Positions 33,314-40,887 of a DNA stretch of 64,000 bases are shown here, piece after piece; position 1 is the stretch's first letter; each line of letters opens with the position of its first letter. The DNA is from an uncultured Bacteroidales bacterium (lineage in GTDB: Bacteria > Bacteroidota > Bacteroidia > Bacteroidales > Paludibacteraceae): assembly GCA_902769535.1 (NCBI GenBank), contig CACXPH010000003.1, forward strand, positions 1 to 64,000. Reading direction: 5' to 3'. Both the position numbers and the translations under genes were made by a program. The notes under the pieces are model-generated. The model had not been told where the DNA came from. It saw nothing but the letters and a program-made list of their open reading frames with translations, and made no database searches.

Positions 33314-34444
33314 TTAGATGGCTTTGATATATGCGCGGCGACGCTTATGCTGCTTATGGTCGAACTGTGTGAAGTTCGCAATGTTCTTGGTGTTCGTCTC
33401 CAAGATAGAGGTGGTCTCCAGACGCTTGATACCGTACTTGGCCATGCGTGGTATCTGATCCTGGAAGAAGAGCGCATTGATGCCTGTGCCCTGATAGTCC
33501 GGTCGAACGGCAATGAGCAGCAAGTCAAACGCTTCCATCTTTTTCGCCTTGAGCGCCTTGAGGATGTGATACCAACCGAAGGGGAACAAATGTCCACCGC
33601 ACTTACGCAGCGCTTCGGATATATCCGGCATGCCGAGTCCTACTCCGACGATCTCGTTCTTATCGTTCACAACGATCGTTACAAAATCGAAATTGAGGAT
33701 CGGGAAATACATCTTCTTGTAGTAGTTCTTCTGCGCATCGGTCATCGGCTGGAAGTTATACAATTTCTGGTACGCCTCATCAATCACATCCATATACTCG
33801 ATGCCGTATTTACGCACGAGTTCGCGGGAGTTCTTCACTTTGTCCACGCGTACATGCGAACGTTGCTTAACGATCTCCGCGATACGATCCAGACGCTCCG
33901 GACAAGTCTTAGGCGGATAGACCTGGATCTCGATCCAATCTGCCTCTTTGGTCAGACCGTAAGCCTCGACGTGCTTCACGTAATACGGATAGTTATACAG
34001 CGAAGCCATCGGCGCCAGGTACTCGTAGCCTTCGAGCAACAGTCCCTCGTGGTCAAAGTCCGTAAAGCCGACCGGCCCGTTAAGACCCTCCATGCCACGC
34101 TCTTTACCCCACTTAGCCACCGTATCCAGCAAGGCCTTGCTCACCTCCAGATCATCAATGAAGTCGAACCAACCGAAACGTACGTGCTTCACGTTCCAAG
34201 TCTCATTCGCACGACGGTTGATAATACCGGCGATTCGTCCGACAGGCTTACCGTCGCGATACGCCATCCATAACTGGTATTCGCTCACCTCCAATGCAGG
34301 ATTAGTCTCGGCATTGAAGCAGTTCATCTCATCGAAGAACAAAGGCGGACAATAGTACGGACAATCTTTGTACAGATCATTCGCAAATTCAATGAACCGC
34401 TTCAGTTCCTTCTTGGTGTTAATTTCTCGAATTTCCAGTGCCAT
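33314..34444 (-). CDS. GNAT-like acyltransferase, Bacteroidota conserved
   Basis: A 376-residue protein of the large 'GTP cyclohydrolase/N-acetyltransferase' type in this phylum. N-terminal ELKRFIEFANDLYKDCPYYCPPL and GPVGFTDFDHEGLLLEGYEYLAP are family hallmarks; the C-terminal part (LLLIAVRPDYQGTGINALFF) has the GNAT acetyl-CoA binding pattern R-x-x-x-x-G-x-G. Substrate unknown. The start at 34444 gives MALEIREINTKKEL; the longer frame would begin within the promoter. It heads the acyltransferase - fur - tRNA-Arg transcript. Confidence 0.85.
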   Translation of the reverse strand: MALEIREINTKKELKRFIEFANDLYKDCPYYCPPLFFDEMNCFNAETNPALEVSEYQLWMAYRDGKPVGRIAGIINRRANETWNVKHVRFGWFDFIDDLEVSKALLDTVAKWGKERGMEGLNGPVGFTDFDHEGLLLEGYEYLAPMASLYNYPYYVKHVEAYGLTKEADWIEIQVYPPKTCPERLDRIAEIVKQRSHVRVDKVKNSRELVRKYGIEYMDVIDEAYQKLYNFQPMTDAQKNYYKKMYFPILNFDFVTIVVNDKNEIVGVGLGMPDISEALRKCGGHLFPFGWYHILKALKAKKMEAFDLLLIAVRPDYQGTGINALFFQDQIPRMAKYGIKRLETTSILETNTKNIANFTQFDHKQHKRRRAYIKAI

Positions 34445-34471
34445 TTCTTGCATTTTAATCAAAAAATCGCG

Positions 34472-34503
34472 CAAAAGTACAAAAAAATTTTGATATGTGC
34501 AAA
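34472..34503 (-). promoter_or_regulatory. promoter of the acyltransferase-fur-tRNA-Arg transcript
   Basis: Minus-strand TACTTTTG at 34472-34479 with TTTG about 20-21 bp upstream near 34500-34503. It is divergent from the tmRNA promoter. Confidence 0.75.
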
Positions 34504-34519
34504 TAATTTTGTAATTTTG
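34488..34519 (+). promoter_or_regulatory. promoter of tmRNA
   Basis: TTTG (about 34489-34492) and TAATTTTG (34512-34519), 19-20 bp spacer. The expected transcript begins near 34526, giving a 25-nt leader to be removed by RNase P. Confidence 0.8.
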
Positions 34520-34550
34520 CAGCCGCTTTTGACGAAAAGTGTATCACAAC

Positions 34551-34939
34551 GGGGCTATTTGGTTTTGACAGCAGGTAGAATGGTTGTGTAAGCACGCCGA
34601 GCAATGAGGCAACGCTCGTTAATCTCGCTTCGAAGCATAACTGGCAACACTTCTTATGCTCTCGCTGCTTAATCGAAGTATAGTAGATTGGCCTATTTGG
34701 GCGCAAGGCGCCTAAACGAGACGTCACTCCAAGCCGAGTCTGTGGGCTGAATGGATATAGTGGCGCAGGAATTCACAGAATAGATCTCGTAGGCTGCGAT
34801 GCGAAATCGAAAACTTAGCAGATAAGCCGGTGGTTGGTGGCTTGGGTCTTGCTACCGGACGAAAACGAAGGCCAAGATAAGCGTGTAGAAAGCGCAAGTA
34901 TTCCTTGTTTGGACACGGGTTCGAATCCCGTTAGCTCCA
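34551..34939 (+). ncRNA. ssrA: tmRNA
   Basis: Rescues stalled ribosomes by trans-translation. The 5' end GGGGCTATTTGGTTTTGACAGC pairs with the 3' end TAGCTCC-A (G3-U70 pair as in tRNA-Ala), with T-arm CGGG-TTCGAAT-CCCG. The tag frame at 34643-34669 reads GNTSYALAA, followed by TAA at 34670-34672. The YALAA ending is the usual degradation signal in this phylum. The total is 389 nt. The 3' end is duplicated 105 bases downstream. Confidence 0.96.
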
Positions 34940-34971
34940 CACAAAAGAAAATCTTTTGGGATCTAAAGGGG
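34926..34971 (+). repeat. 46-bp direct repeat covering the tmRNA 3' end, copy 1
   Basis: From the T-stem of tmRNA through the acceptor, a small hairpin (CAAAAGA-AAA-TCTTTTG) and TCTAAAGGGG. It is identical over 46 bases to 35031-35076, at an offset of 105. Confidence 0.95.
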
Positions 34972-35030
34972 ATTCTCACCCGGGTTCTTAGCCCGGAGGG
35001 CACGATTAATGCACAAGTGCATTTTTCGAC
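34972..35030 (+). other. tmRNA-trailing element core
   Basis: Contains CCGGG-TTCTTAG-CCCGG and a terminator-like ATGCAC-AA-GTGCAT-TTTT. Its core (GGTTCTTAGCC..GGGCACGATTAATGC) recurs behind tRNA-Ala at 35198-35225. Each copy ends in a duplicate of the 3' end of the RNA gene that precedes it. Confidence 0.75.
35010..35026 (+). terminator. tmRNA terminator
   Basis: ATGCAC-AA-GTGCAT followed by TTTT, about 70 bases after the tmRNA 3' end. Confidence 0.65.
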
Positions 35031-35076
35031 TCCCGTTAGCTCCACACAAAAGAAAATCTTTTGGGATCTAAAGGGG
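35031..35076 (+). repeat. 46-bp direct repeat covering the tmRNA 3' end, copy 2
   Basis: A perfect second copy of 34926-34971. Its last bases (GGGG) are also the start of tRNA-Ala, so the element abuts the tRNA 5' end. Confidence 0.95.
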
Positions 35077-35146
35077 GTATTAGCTCAGTTGGTAGAGCGC
35101 AACGTTCGCAATGTTGAGGTCAGGGGTTCGACTCCCCTATGCTCCA
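35074..35146 (+). tRNA. tRNA-Ala(CGC)
   Basis: A 73-nt tRNA: acceptor GGGGTAT/ATGCTCC with the G3-U70 identity pair of alanine, discriminator A, anticodon loop TTCGCAA (CGC, reads GCG) with stem CAACG/TGTTG, D-loop with GG, T-loop TTCGACT. It begins within the second 46-bp repeat. Confidence 0.95.
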
Positions 35147-35151
35147 CAAAA
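35127..35151 (+). repeat. 25-bp repeat of the tRNA-Ala 3' end, copy 1
   Basis: T-loop to trailer of tRNA-Ala, identical to 35238-35262 at an offset of 111. Confidence 0.9.
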
Positions 35152-35262
35152 GGTGTAGGCCACCTTTTGGAACCAAGAAGAGGGGATTCAAACCCCGGTT
35201 CTTAGCCTGAAGGGCACGATTAATGCTCAAAGCATTTTTCGACTCCCCTATGCTCCACAAAA
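35147..35262 (+). other. tRNA-Ala-trailing element
   Basis: After the tRNA come a terminator-like hairpin (AAAAGGTG-TAGGC-CACCTTTT, 35149-35168) and an inverted T-arm-like GGGGATTCAAACCCC. Then follow the shared core GGTTCTTAGCC..GGGCACGATTAATGC, a second hairpin (ATGCT-CAA-AGCAT-TTTT) and a copy of the tRNA-Ala 3' end. It is clearly related to the element behind tmRNA. Confidence 0.75.
35238..35262 (+). repeat. 25-bp repeat of the tRNA-Ala 3' end, copy 2
   Basis: Identical to 35127-35151. It ends the element and is followed by AAGCCA-AGCG-TGGCTT and then secG. Confidence 0.9.
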
Positions 35263-35307
35263 AGCCAAGCGTGGCTTTGGTTTAGGAAAACTAAATTTTA
35301 TAAACAT

Positions 35308-35616
35308 ATGTACGTATTTCTTACAATTTTAATCGTCATCGCCGCTGTATTGCTGACGCTCCTCGTTTTGGTGCAGAACAGCAAAGGCGGAGGACTGGCA
35401 GCCGGTTTTGCAAGTGGTAACCAAGTAATGGGCGCGCCGAAAACCGCTGACTTCCTGGAGAAAGCAACTTGGACGTTAGTAGCGCTGATCGTTGTATTCA
35501 GCATCGCAGCTGTAGGCTTCAGCAGAGGTCAGGCAGAAGCAGCAGAAGAGCAATCCGCCGTTCAAGTTGAGCAAGTAGCTCCCGCAGCAGAAATTCCTGC
35601 TGAAAGCGCTGAGTAA
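35308..35616 (+). CDS. secG: preprotein translocase subunit SecG
   Basis: Small Sec translocon subunit with two membrane helices. The 102 residues contain the first helix (VFLTILIVIAAVLLTLLVLVQ), the conserved NSKGGGLAAGFASGNQVMGA loop with family-typical glycines, and the second helix ending SIAAVGFS. An Ala/Glu/Pro tail follows, common in Bacteroidota. It is expressed behind tRNA-Ala and ended by a strong terminator. Confidence 0.96.
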   Translation: MYVFLTILIVIAAVLLTLLVLVQNSKGGGLAAGFASGNQVMGAPKTADFLEKATWTLVALIVVFSIAAVGFSRGQAEAAEEQSAVQVEQVAPAAEIPAESAE

Positions 35617-35638
35617 TTTTTCAGCATGTAAACCAAAA

Positions 35639-35672
35639 GATACGACTCGCAGCTGCGGGCCGTATTTTTTAA
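35639..35672 (+). terminator. secG terminator
   Basis: ATACGACTCGC-AGCT-GCGGGCCGTAT (one mismatch, one G-U) followed by TTTTTT. Confidence 0.88.
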
Positions 35673-35696
35673 TATAAAATAGGAAAAATCCTAAAA

Positions 35697-35780
35697 TCAC
35701 GGGATAATATATATAAATATATATTATAGGGTGTACCAGGATACGATATACATAGGATATACATAGGACATAGATACGAT
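35697..35780. repeat. A/T palindrome and 11-bp word array, ATACATAGGAT
   Basis: A 22-bp A/T palindrome (TAATATATATAAATATATATTA, 35705-35726) is followed by 11-bp tandem units ATACATAGGAT (35748-35758), ATACATAGGAC (35759-35769) and ATAGATACGAT (35770-35780). No gene is seen between secG and the secreted-protein gene. Confidence 0.8.
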
Positions 35781-35789
35781 TACCCTGCA

Positions 35790-35823
35790 CAAAAAAAAAG
35801 AGCCGCCGAAGCGACTCTTTTTT
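35790..35823. terminator. bidirectional terminator behind the 975-residue secreted protein gene
   Basis: AAAAAAGAGCCGC-CGAA-GCGACTCTTTTTT, with T-runs on both strands; it faces the minus-strand gene that ends at 35840. Confidence 0.88.
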
Positions 35824-35839
35824 CGTATCCGTTGAAGGA

Positions 35840-38767
35840 TTAGAGATTAGCACCATTTACATTGTACTTCTTACCAGCCTTCTCGATAACAACGTTGCCG
35901 TTTACGAGACGCTTGATAGCCTTAACAGCTGCGTCAACATTCTCAAAGCCCTCGGTTTTACCAATGCTCATGGATACCTTGTAGAGGGTGTTGTTGTAGC
36001 AGAGCAGGTCAGCAGTGATGCTGTAAACGCCTTCTCCTTCACCCGGCAATACATTGATAACAGCAGAGAAGATACTATGGCTTCCATCAGCGTCCTGTAC
36101 ACCAGAACCGACGTATTGGAGGTCTAAGTCTTCCTCGGTGAAGTCGCCGTCGAAGTCTTCCTCTGCCCAGATAGCGAGTTGAACATATGCGGTCTTATCA
36201 TCTGCTGTACCATATACAGCGTAGAGACCATATGAAGCATATCCGTCATAGAGGGTACCGTTAGAGATGGTTACATTAACAAGTCTCTCAGCCTTCGGAT
36301 CAGCATAGGTGAGGTTGAAGTTATATACGTTACCATCGTCGCCTACGAGAGCGCCAACAATCGTTACGGTACCATCATTAGCTACTGCAACAGTTACAGA
36401 ACCATCAACGAAAGTAACGTCAGTGGTATCGGTAGCCGTCATAACGGTAATGTACGAATATTTCGGATCTAGGTCATCAATCGTATAAACACCAGCGGTC
36501 TCAGTAGTCGATACATTGGAGAGCGAGAATTCATAGTCCTCGGTCGCACCCATGATCTGCCACCAACCTGCGCTAGCAACAGCGTCAGTCCATACGAGAG
36601 CACCCGGAGTAGTGATGGCGTTGATAGTGACGTCAATCGTATCACCCTCAACCGGAGTCTCAGCGGCATGCTTAATGTCAACGAGGTAGCAACCGGTATT
36701 GAGTTCGTGTGTAGAGTTGTAGAGTTTGTACTTACCGAAAGCGATAACCGTGTCACCTACGTGAACTGCAACACCGTTTCCGTCAGATACTTCCTTAAAT
36801 TCTGCCCAAGCGGTGCTGGTTGCATCGTAAGCAGGAACAGAAGCCTTGAAGGTGTCAGCCTCGAGCGAGTAGCAGTTGAAGAACTCGAACTCACCCTCAG
36901 CGCCAGTAGCGTCCGCTACGTAGATGTTTACAGAACCGTATTTAGCAAAGTTCTTACCCTTGAACTCCATCTTGGTGATGACACCACGAACGAGTACTTC
37001 ATCATTCTCTTGAAGACCAGCAGCGATAGCCTCAGCAACTTCGTATTGCGGAGTTACAGGAGCGTCGGTATCAACGAAGAGTACGTTCTGGATGAAGACA
37101 ACTCCCGTGAGATTGTGGCAGTCATAGAAACCTACTTGTTGGAGGTCAGCCTTCGTGTTGCCCTTGATATTCAGAACAATGTGGTTCCATTGACCTGCTA
37201 CAAGGTTGAATGTTTGAGCCTCGCCGATACCGATAGCCTGGGTATTCAAAACAGAACCCTCAGTAGTTGCATATACATCCATTTCGAGAGCATCGTATGC
37301 AGAAGCATCAACGGCTGCGAAAGCCAAACCGAAGCAGCTGGAAGGTGTAGTATTCGGCTCAAGGCAGAGTGCCTTGCTTGTAGCAGTCAGGTTACCTTCA
37401 GAAATAGCAGGACCTGCATACCAATTTTGAATCTCAGTCAGTTTATTGTCATAAGCATCAGCATAGATAGCCAATACCTTATCAGCAGCATAAGTCGGAG
37501 CAGTAGCAGGAGCCGGAGCAGCCAGCGTCGTAGCAACAACAGCTACCGGATCAGCAGCATTGCCGCTTTCGTCCTTAGCGATAACAGAGAAGTTATAAGC
37601 CGTGTTCGGGAGAAGACCGTTAACGGTGATCTCTTTAGCGACACCAGAAACTGCAGGAGCAGTAGCCAGTTCATTCTCACCATCCTTAACAACGAAGATC
37701 ACTGCGTCCGAGTTGTCGGTAGCAGTAGCCGAAATCTTTGCGCTGAAGTACGAAGCAGAAACCAACGAAGCAGCAACAGCCGTCGGAGCCTGAGTGTCAG
37801 CTTCAGGAGCTACAGTGGTGTAGAAGTAAATATTGTTCAGCCAGAAAGTCAGATTAGATGCATTGTCAATCTTGATCTGATAAACATTGCTCCAATCGGT
37901 AACTTGGTCAAAGTCGGTCAAAGCAATCTCAACGCTGTTCCATTGCTGGCCAACGAGGTTAGCACCAATACCTTGCTCAGCGCCACCCCAAATAGGAACG
38001 ATACGGATAGAAGCGTCAGCAGCAACCCAAACGTCCATGTGGAGTTTCTCCATCTTAGCGCAGTTCAAAGCAGTAAACTCAAGTCCGAAGTAGCCCAACC
38101 CAGTGGTAACATACTTCTTACCAACAGTCTCTTGCGTGTAAGCAGTACCGGAACCCCACTCACCGAAATTACAGTCAGCATTGTAAGTAGCGGAGTAAAC
38201 AGCCTTTACTTGGTTAGCCGGATAAGTCGGTGCGTCCGGAGCAGCAGCCGGCTCAGTCAGCGTTGCAGGAGGAGTTACGCCACCAGCCTCGTAGTTAACG
38301 GTAACGGATTTGAGATAGTTACGATTTGTAACCGTACCCAAAGTGATGGACGAAACCTCCGTAGCCGAAGCATAAGTGTAAGTGTAGTCCTGGAAAGCGT
38401 CACCACCATCCAACTCATAATCATTCTTGTCTTGAATGATCAGCGTTTTCTCCGTGTCATTGTACTTACGTGCATTAACTACGATAGACGTAACTTTTAC
38501 CGGAGTAGCCAGAGTCAGCACTAAAGAACCTGTCTTTTTACCAGTACCCAACTTAATACCACGACCAATACGTGCGTTGTATACCTCTGTAGCAGCAACT
38601 TCAGATACATACTGTGCACCATCCGAAATAATACCTTCAATAGTAGTTTGCTTAGCGCTACCATCACTGGTCTCACCAGTACCCTCCTTGAAAGTAATCG
38701 TGTAAGAGTCAGCCATCATGCTACCTGCGAAAAGCAGAGCAGCGAAAAAAGAAAAGAATTTCTTCAT
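35840..38767 (-). CDS. large secreted multidomain protein with T9SS-like C-terminus
   Basis: A 975-residue exported protein of unknown function. Signal peptide 1-19 (LLFAGSMMADS). The modules are: a beta domain (20-155), a beta-sandwich (about 185-320), a fibronectin III-like domain (about 325-415), a second beta-sandwich (about 430-565, SALCLEPNTT..QWNHIVLNIKG) and an OB-like domain (about 570-700, VLVRGVITKMEF). Two further repeats containing VDVTINAI/VNVTISNG strands follow. The end AIKRLVNGNVVIEKAGKKYNV resembles type A sorting tails of type IX secretion. Carbohydrate binding is plausible, no catalytic motif is seen. It has its own promoter. Confidence 0.82.
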   Translation of the reverse strand: MKKFFSFFAALLFAGSMMADSYTITFKEGTGETSDGSAKQTTIEGIISDGAQYVSEVAATEVYNARIGRGIKLGTGKKTGSLVLTLATPVKVTSIVVNARKYNDTEKTLIIQDKNDYELDGGDAFQDYTYTYASATEVSSITLGTVTNRNYLKSVTVNYEAGGVTPPATLTEPAAAPDAPTYPANQVKAVYSATYNADCNFGEWGSGTAYTQETVGKKYVTTGLGYFGLEFTALNCAKMEKLHMDVWVAADASIRIVPIWGGAEQGIGANLVGQQWNSVEIALTDFDQVTDWSNVYQIKIDNASNLTFWLNNIYFYTTVAPEADTQAPTAVAASLVSASYFSAKISATATDNSDAVIFVVKDGENELATAPAVSGVAKEITVNGLLPNTAYNFSVIAKDESGNAADPVAVVATTLAAPAPATAPTYAADKVLAIYADAYDNKLTEIQNWYAGPAISEGNLTATSKALCLEPNTTPSSCFGLAFAAVDASAYDALEMDVYATTEGSVLNTQAIGIGEAQTFNLVAGQWNHIVLNIKGNTKADLQQVGFYDCHNLTGVVFIQNVLFVDTDAPVTPQYEVAEAIAAGLQENDEVLVRGVITKMEFKGKNFAKYGSVNIYVADATGAEGEFEFFNCYSLEADTFKASVPAYDATSTAWAEFKEVSDGNGVAVHVGDTVIAFGKYKLYNSTHELNTGCYLVDIKHAAETPVEGDTIDVTINAITTPGALVWTDAVASAGWWQIMGATEDYEFSLSNVSTTETAGVYTIDDLDPKYSYITVMTATDTTDVTFVDGSVTVAVANDGTVTIVGALVGDDGNVYNFNLTYADPKAERLVNVTISNGTLYDGYASYGLYAVYGTADDKTAYVQLAIWAEEDFDGDFTEEDLDLQYVGSGVQDADGSHSIFSAVINVLPGEGEGVYSITADLLCYNNTLYKVSMSIGKTEGFENVDAAVKAIKRLVNGNVVIEKAGKKYNVNGANL

Positions 38768-38842
38768 AAATTGATGATTTTTAGTTAAACAAAAAGTTGG
38801 TTGTATATAAAGTTAAAAACTTTAGTCATACCAATTCGGCTA

Positions 38843-38874
38843 CAAAGGTAGCACAATTTTTTGACATGTGCAAA
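38843..38874 (-). promoter_or_regulatory. promoter of the 975-residue secreted protein gene
   Basis: Minus-strand TTTG (38871-38874) and TACCTTTG (38843-38850), 20-bp spacer. The leader is about 70 nt. Confidence 0.8.
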
Positions 38875-38890
38875 TAAATTTTGCTTTTTT

Positions 38891-39883
38891 TTATTTTTTA
38901 TGCGCTACGACAAAAAGTTGGACGGAATTGAAGAGGTTCTGCCAGATGATATAAGCCGCAGCTCCAAGGGCTGCCAGCGGATTCAAATACGTCTGTGCCA
39001 TCCACACGCCAAGAGAAGTATTTTTCTGCCCGAAAGCCTGACCGGCTGTGATACTCGAAACACCCGCCATGGTTTTCGGCGCCGCTGCAGGGTTGATAAG
39101 CACGTCTTGATAGTCCGTGCCTTTGCTCGGTGCAGGCAGGTAATAACCAATCAGTTTGCCCAGACCGAACTGCAGCAAGCAAGCGAAGAACGAACCGATT
39201 AGCAGATAGATGATAGATGACAGATAAACCTCATAGTTATCCACTACATCTTTGGTAACCACCGCTGAAAGGACGATGATCGATGCTACCCAGAGATAGA
39301 ACGGAATAACTGCCAACCGTTTGGACAGCACGAACTCTTGTTTGGTGCGCGCCTTATAGAGCAGGCGAAGTATCCACGCGCCGAAGAAAGGTCCTAAGAG
39401 CAGTGGTGCGATGCGCGATAAGATCAACAGAAATGCCGGCCAGAACGTCATGTCCGCGGCAGGGTAAATGAGCGGAAAAGTAGCCGGTACAATAATTGCC
39501 GTCGCGAAGTTAGAAAGGAGTGTGAAGGTGGTGAGGTTTTGTATCGAGCCTCCCATCTTTCCGGCGATGATCGGTGCGGCTGTTGCCGTTGGCATAATAA
39601 AGCACATGAGCAGTCCTTGGGCCAACACCGCATCATTCGTCAGGTATAAAATACCTGCATAGGTCGCGAAACTGAAGAGTAATTGCGCTACGAGCACCGC
39701 CAAATGCCATTTATGCAGACGCAGATCCAACGGGTTGACCTTGCAGAAGGTGAAGAAGAGCATAAAGAAAATCCAGACCGGCAGCGTTGGTTTCAGCGGC
39801 AGGAACAGCTTATAGCCCACACAACCGATGAGCATCGACAACCACAAAGCGTTACCGTCAAAATATTTTCTTAATTGCCCCAT
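38891..39883 (-). CDS. bile acid:sodium symporter (BASS)-like transporter
   Basis: A 330-residue inner-membrane protein with about nine or ten helices and the BASS/AEC-type plan. The conserved segments are IMPTATAAPIIAGKMGGSIQNLT, a broken helix on the first inverted repeat, and GVSSITAGQAFGQKNTSLGVWMA, the equivalent in the second repeat with ion-binding polar residues. The substrate could be an organic anion. It overlaps the dus gene by 13 bases and ends the gldD operon. Confidence 0.85.
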   Translation of the reverse strand: MGQLRKYFDGNALWLSMLIGCVGYKLFLPLKPTLPVWIFFMLFFTFCKVNPLDLRLHKWHLAVLVAQLLFSFATYAGILYLTNDAVLAQGLLMCFIMPTATAAPIIAGKMGGSIQNLTTFTLLSNFATAIIVPATFPLIYPAADMTFWPAFLLILSRIAPLLLGPFFGAWILRLLYKARTKQEFVLSKRLAVIPFYLWVASIIVLSAVVTKDVVDNYEVYLSSIIYLLIGSFFACLLQFGLGKLIGYYLPAPSKGTDYQDVLINPAAAPKTMAGVSSITAGQAFGQKNTSLGVWMAQTYLNPLAALGAAAYIIWQNLFNSVQLFVVAHKK

Positions 39884-40887
39884 TTTTCGACGATTTGATC
39901 CATAATAGAGAACACCTCATCCAGCGTGTCGGCACGAAGGAGCGCGATGCGGGTCTGCTTGAAATCCGTAAGACCTTTGAACACCGGCGAAGCCGCAAAA
40001 TGCCGACGGGAATGAATGATGCCCTTGCGTTCGTCATTACCGCACCACGCGATAGATGCCAGCACGTGCTCTTTGAGCACCGCCACTTTCTCTGCCATAG
40101 TAATCGGCGCCGGAAGACCTTTCATCTCGGCGAAGAGCCACGGCGCACCAAACGTAGCACGACCGATCATAATGGCATCCACGCCGTATTTGTCCAAACA
40201 TTCTCTCGCGCGCTCGGGTGTGCACACGTCTCCGTTTCCTATTATAGGTATATGTATGCGCGGGTTATTTTTCACTTCCCCGATAAGTGTCCAATCGGCT
40301 TCGCCGCGGTACATTTGGCTCCGCGTGCGGCCATGGATAGCTAGTTCTTGAATACCGACATCCTGAAGCCGCTCTGCAAGATCCACGATAAAATAGGAAG
40401 CCGAGCCTACCCCCGCCCCCTCCCTAAAGGGAAGGGAGTTAAGCCCAAGCGGATTATATTTAGGAGTTAAGTCACTTTCATCCCATCCGAGGCGGGTCTT
40501 GGCCGTTACAGGAGTCTGAACAGCATTTACTACCGCTTTAGCTATCTCTAACATCTTAGGCACATCCTTTAGGAGACCTGCGCCTGCACCCTTGCCTGCC
40601 ACTTTCTTAACCGGGCAGCCGAAGTTGATGTCGATAAAGTCCGGCTTGGCCGTTTCGACAATCCGTGCAGCATCAGCCATGGCTTCGGGTTCACGGCCGT
40701 AGATCTGAATGGCCACCGGTCGCTCCTCATCGCGGATGGTTAATTTGCGAGTGGTAGAAGCGATGTCCCGAACGAGCGCGTCGGCATTGACGAACTCGGT
40801 ATAGACACGATCCGCTCCGTAGCGTTTGCACAACAGACGAAACGCAGGATCCGTGACGTCCTCCATCGGTGCTAAATACAGGTTCAT
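39871..40887 (-). CDS. dus: tRNA-dihydrouridine synthase
   Basis: FMN-dependent enzyme that reduces uridines in tRNA D-loops. The 338 residues show LYLAPMEDVTDPAFR, INFGCPVKKVAGKGAGAGL with catalytic Cys91, TAKTRLGW, and GNGDVCTPE for flavin phosphate binding. Between GWDESD and the next conserved block DVGIQELAIHGRTR there is an extra stretch of about 25-30 residues (137-166) including NSLPFREGAGVG, encoded by a palindromic C/G-rich sequence. That looks like an inserted repetitive element. Overlaps with pgpH (4 bases) and the transporter (13 bases) indicate one operon. Confidence 0.93.
   Translation of the reverse strand: MNLYLAPMEDVTDPAFRLLCKRYGADRVYTEFVNADALVRDIASTTRKLTIRDEERPVAIQIYGREPEAMADAARIVETAKPDFIDINFGCPVKKVAGKGAGAGLLKDVPKMLEIAKAVVNAVQTPVTAKTRLGWDESDLTPKYNPLGLNSLPFREGAGVGSASYFIVDLAERLQDVGIQELAIHGRTRSQMYRGEADWTLIGEVKNNPRIHIPIIGNGDVCTPERARECLDKYGVDAIMIGRATFGAPWLFAEMKGLPAPITMAEKVAVLKEHVLASIAWCGNDERKGIIHSRRHFAASPVFKGLTDFKQTRIALLRADTLDEVFSIMDQIVEKWGN
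40398..40440. repeat. REP-like palindrome inserted in the dus gene
   Basis: CCTCCCTAAAGGGAAGGGAG forms a hairpin-prone imperfect palindrome flanked by CCCCCGCC. Read on the coding strand it gives NSLPFREGAGVG, a peptide that dispersed intergenic palindromes of this kind tend to encode when inside genes. Confidence 0.65.

Noticed and set aside
34926-35076. tmRNA 3' end copy as a second tmRNA or tRNA gene
   Set aside because: Only the T-stem 3' half and acceptor are duplicated; no D-arm, anticodon arm or tag frame exists.
36668-38524. A 618-codon plus-strand frame opposite the secreted protein gene
   Set aside because: Ser/Arg/Val-rich translation mirrors the repeats of the real gene; no signal, domain or promoter.
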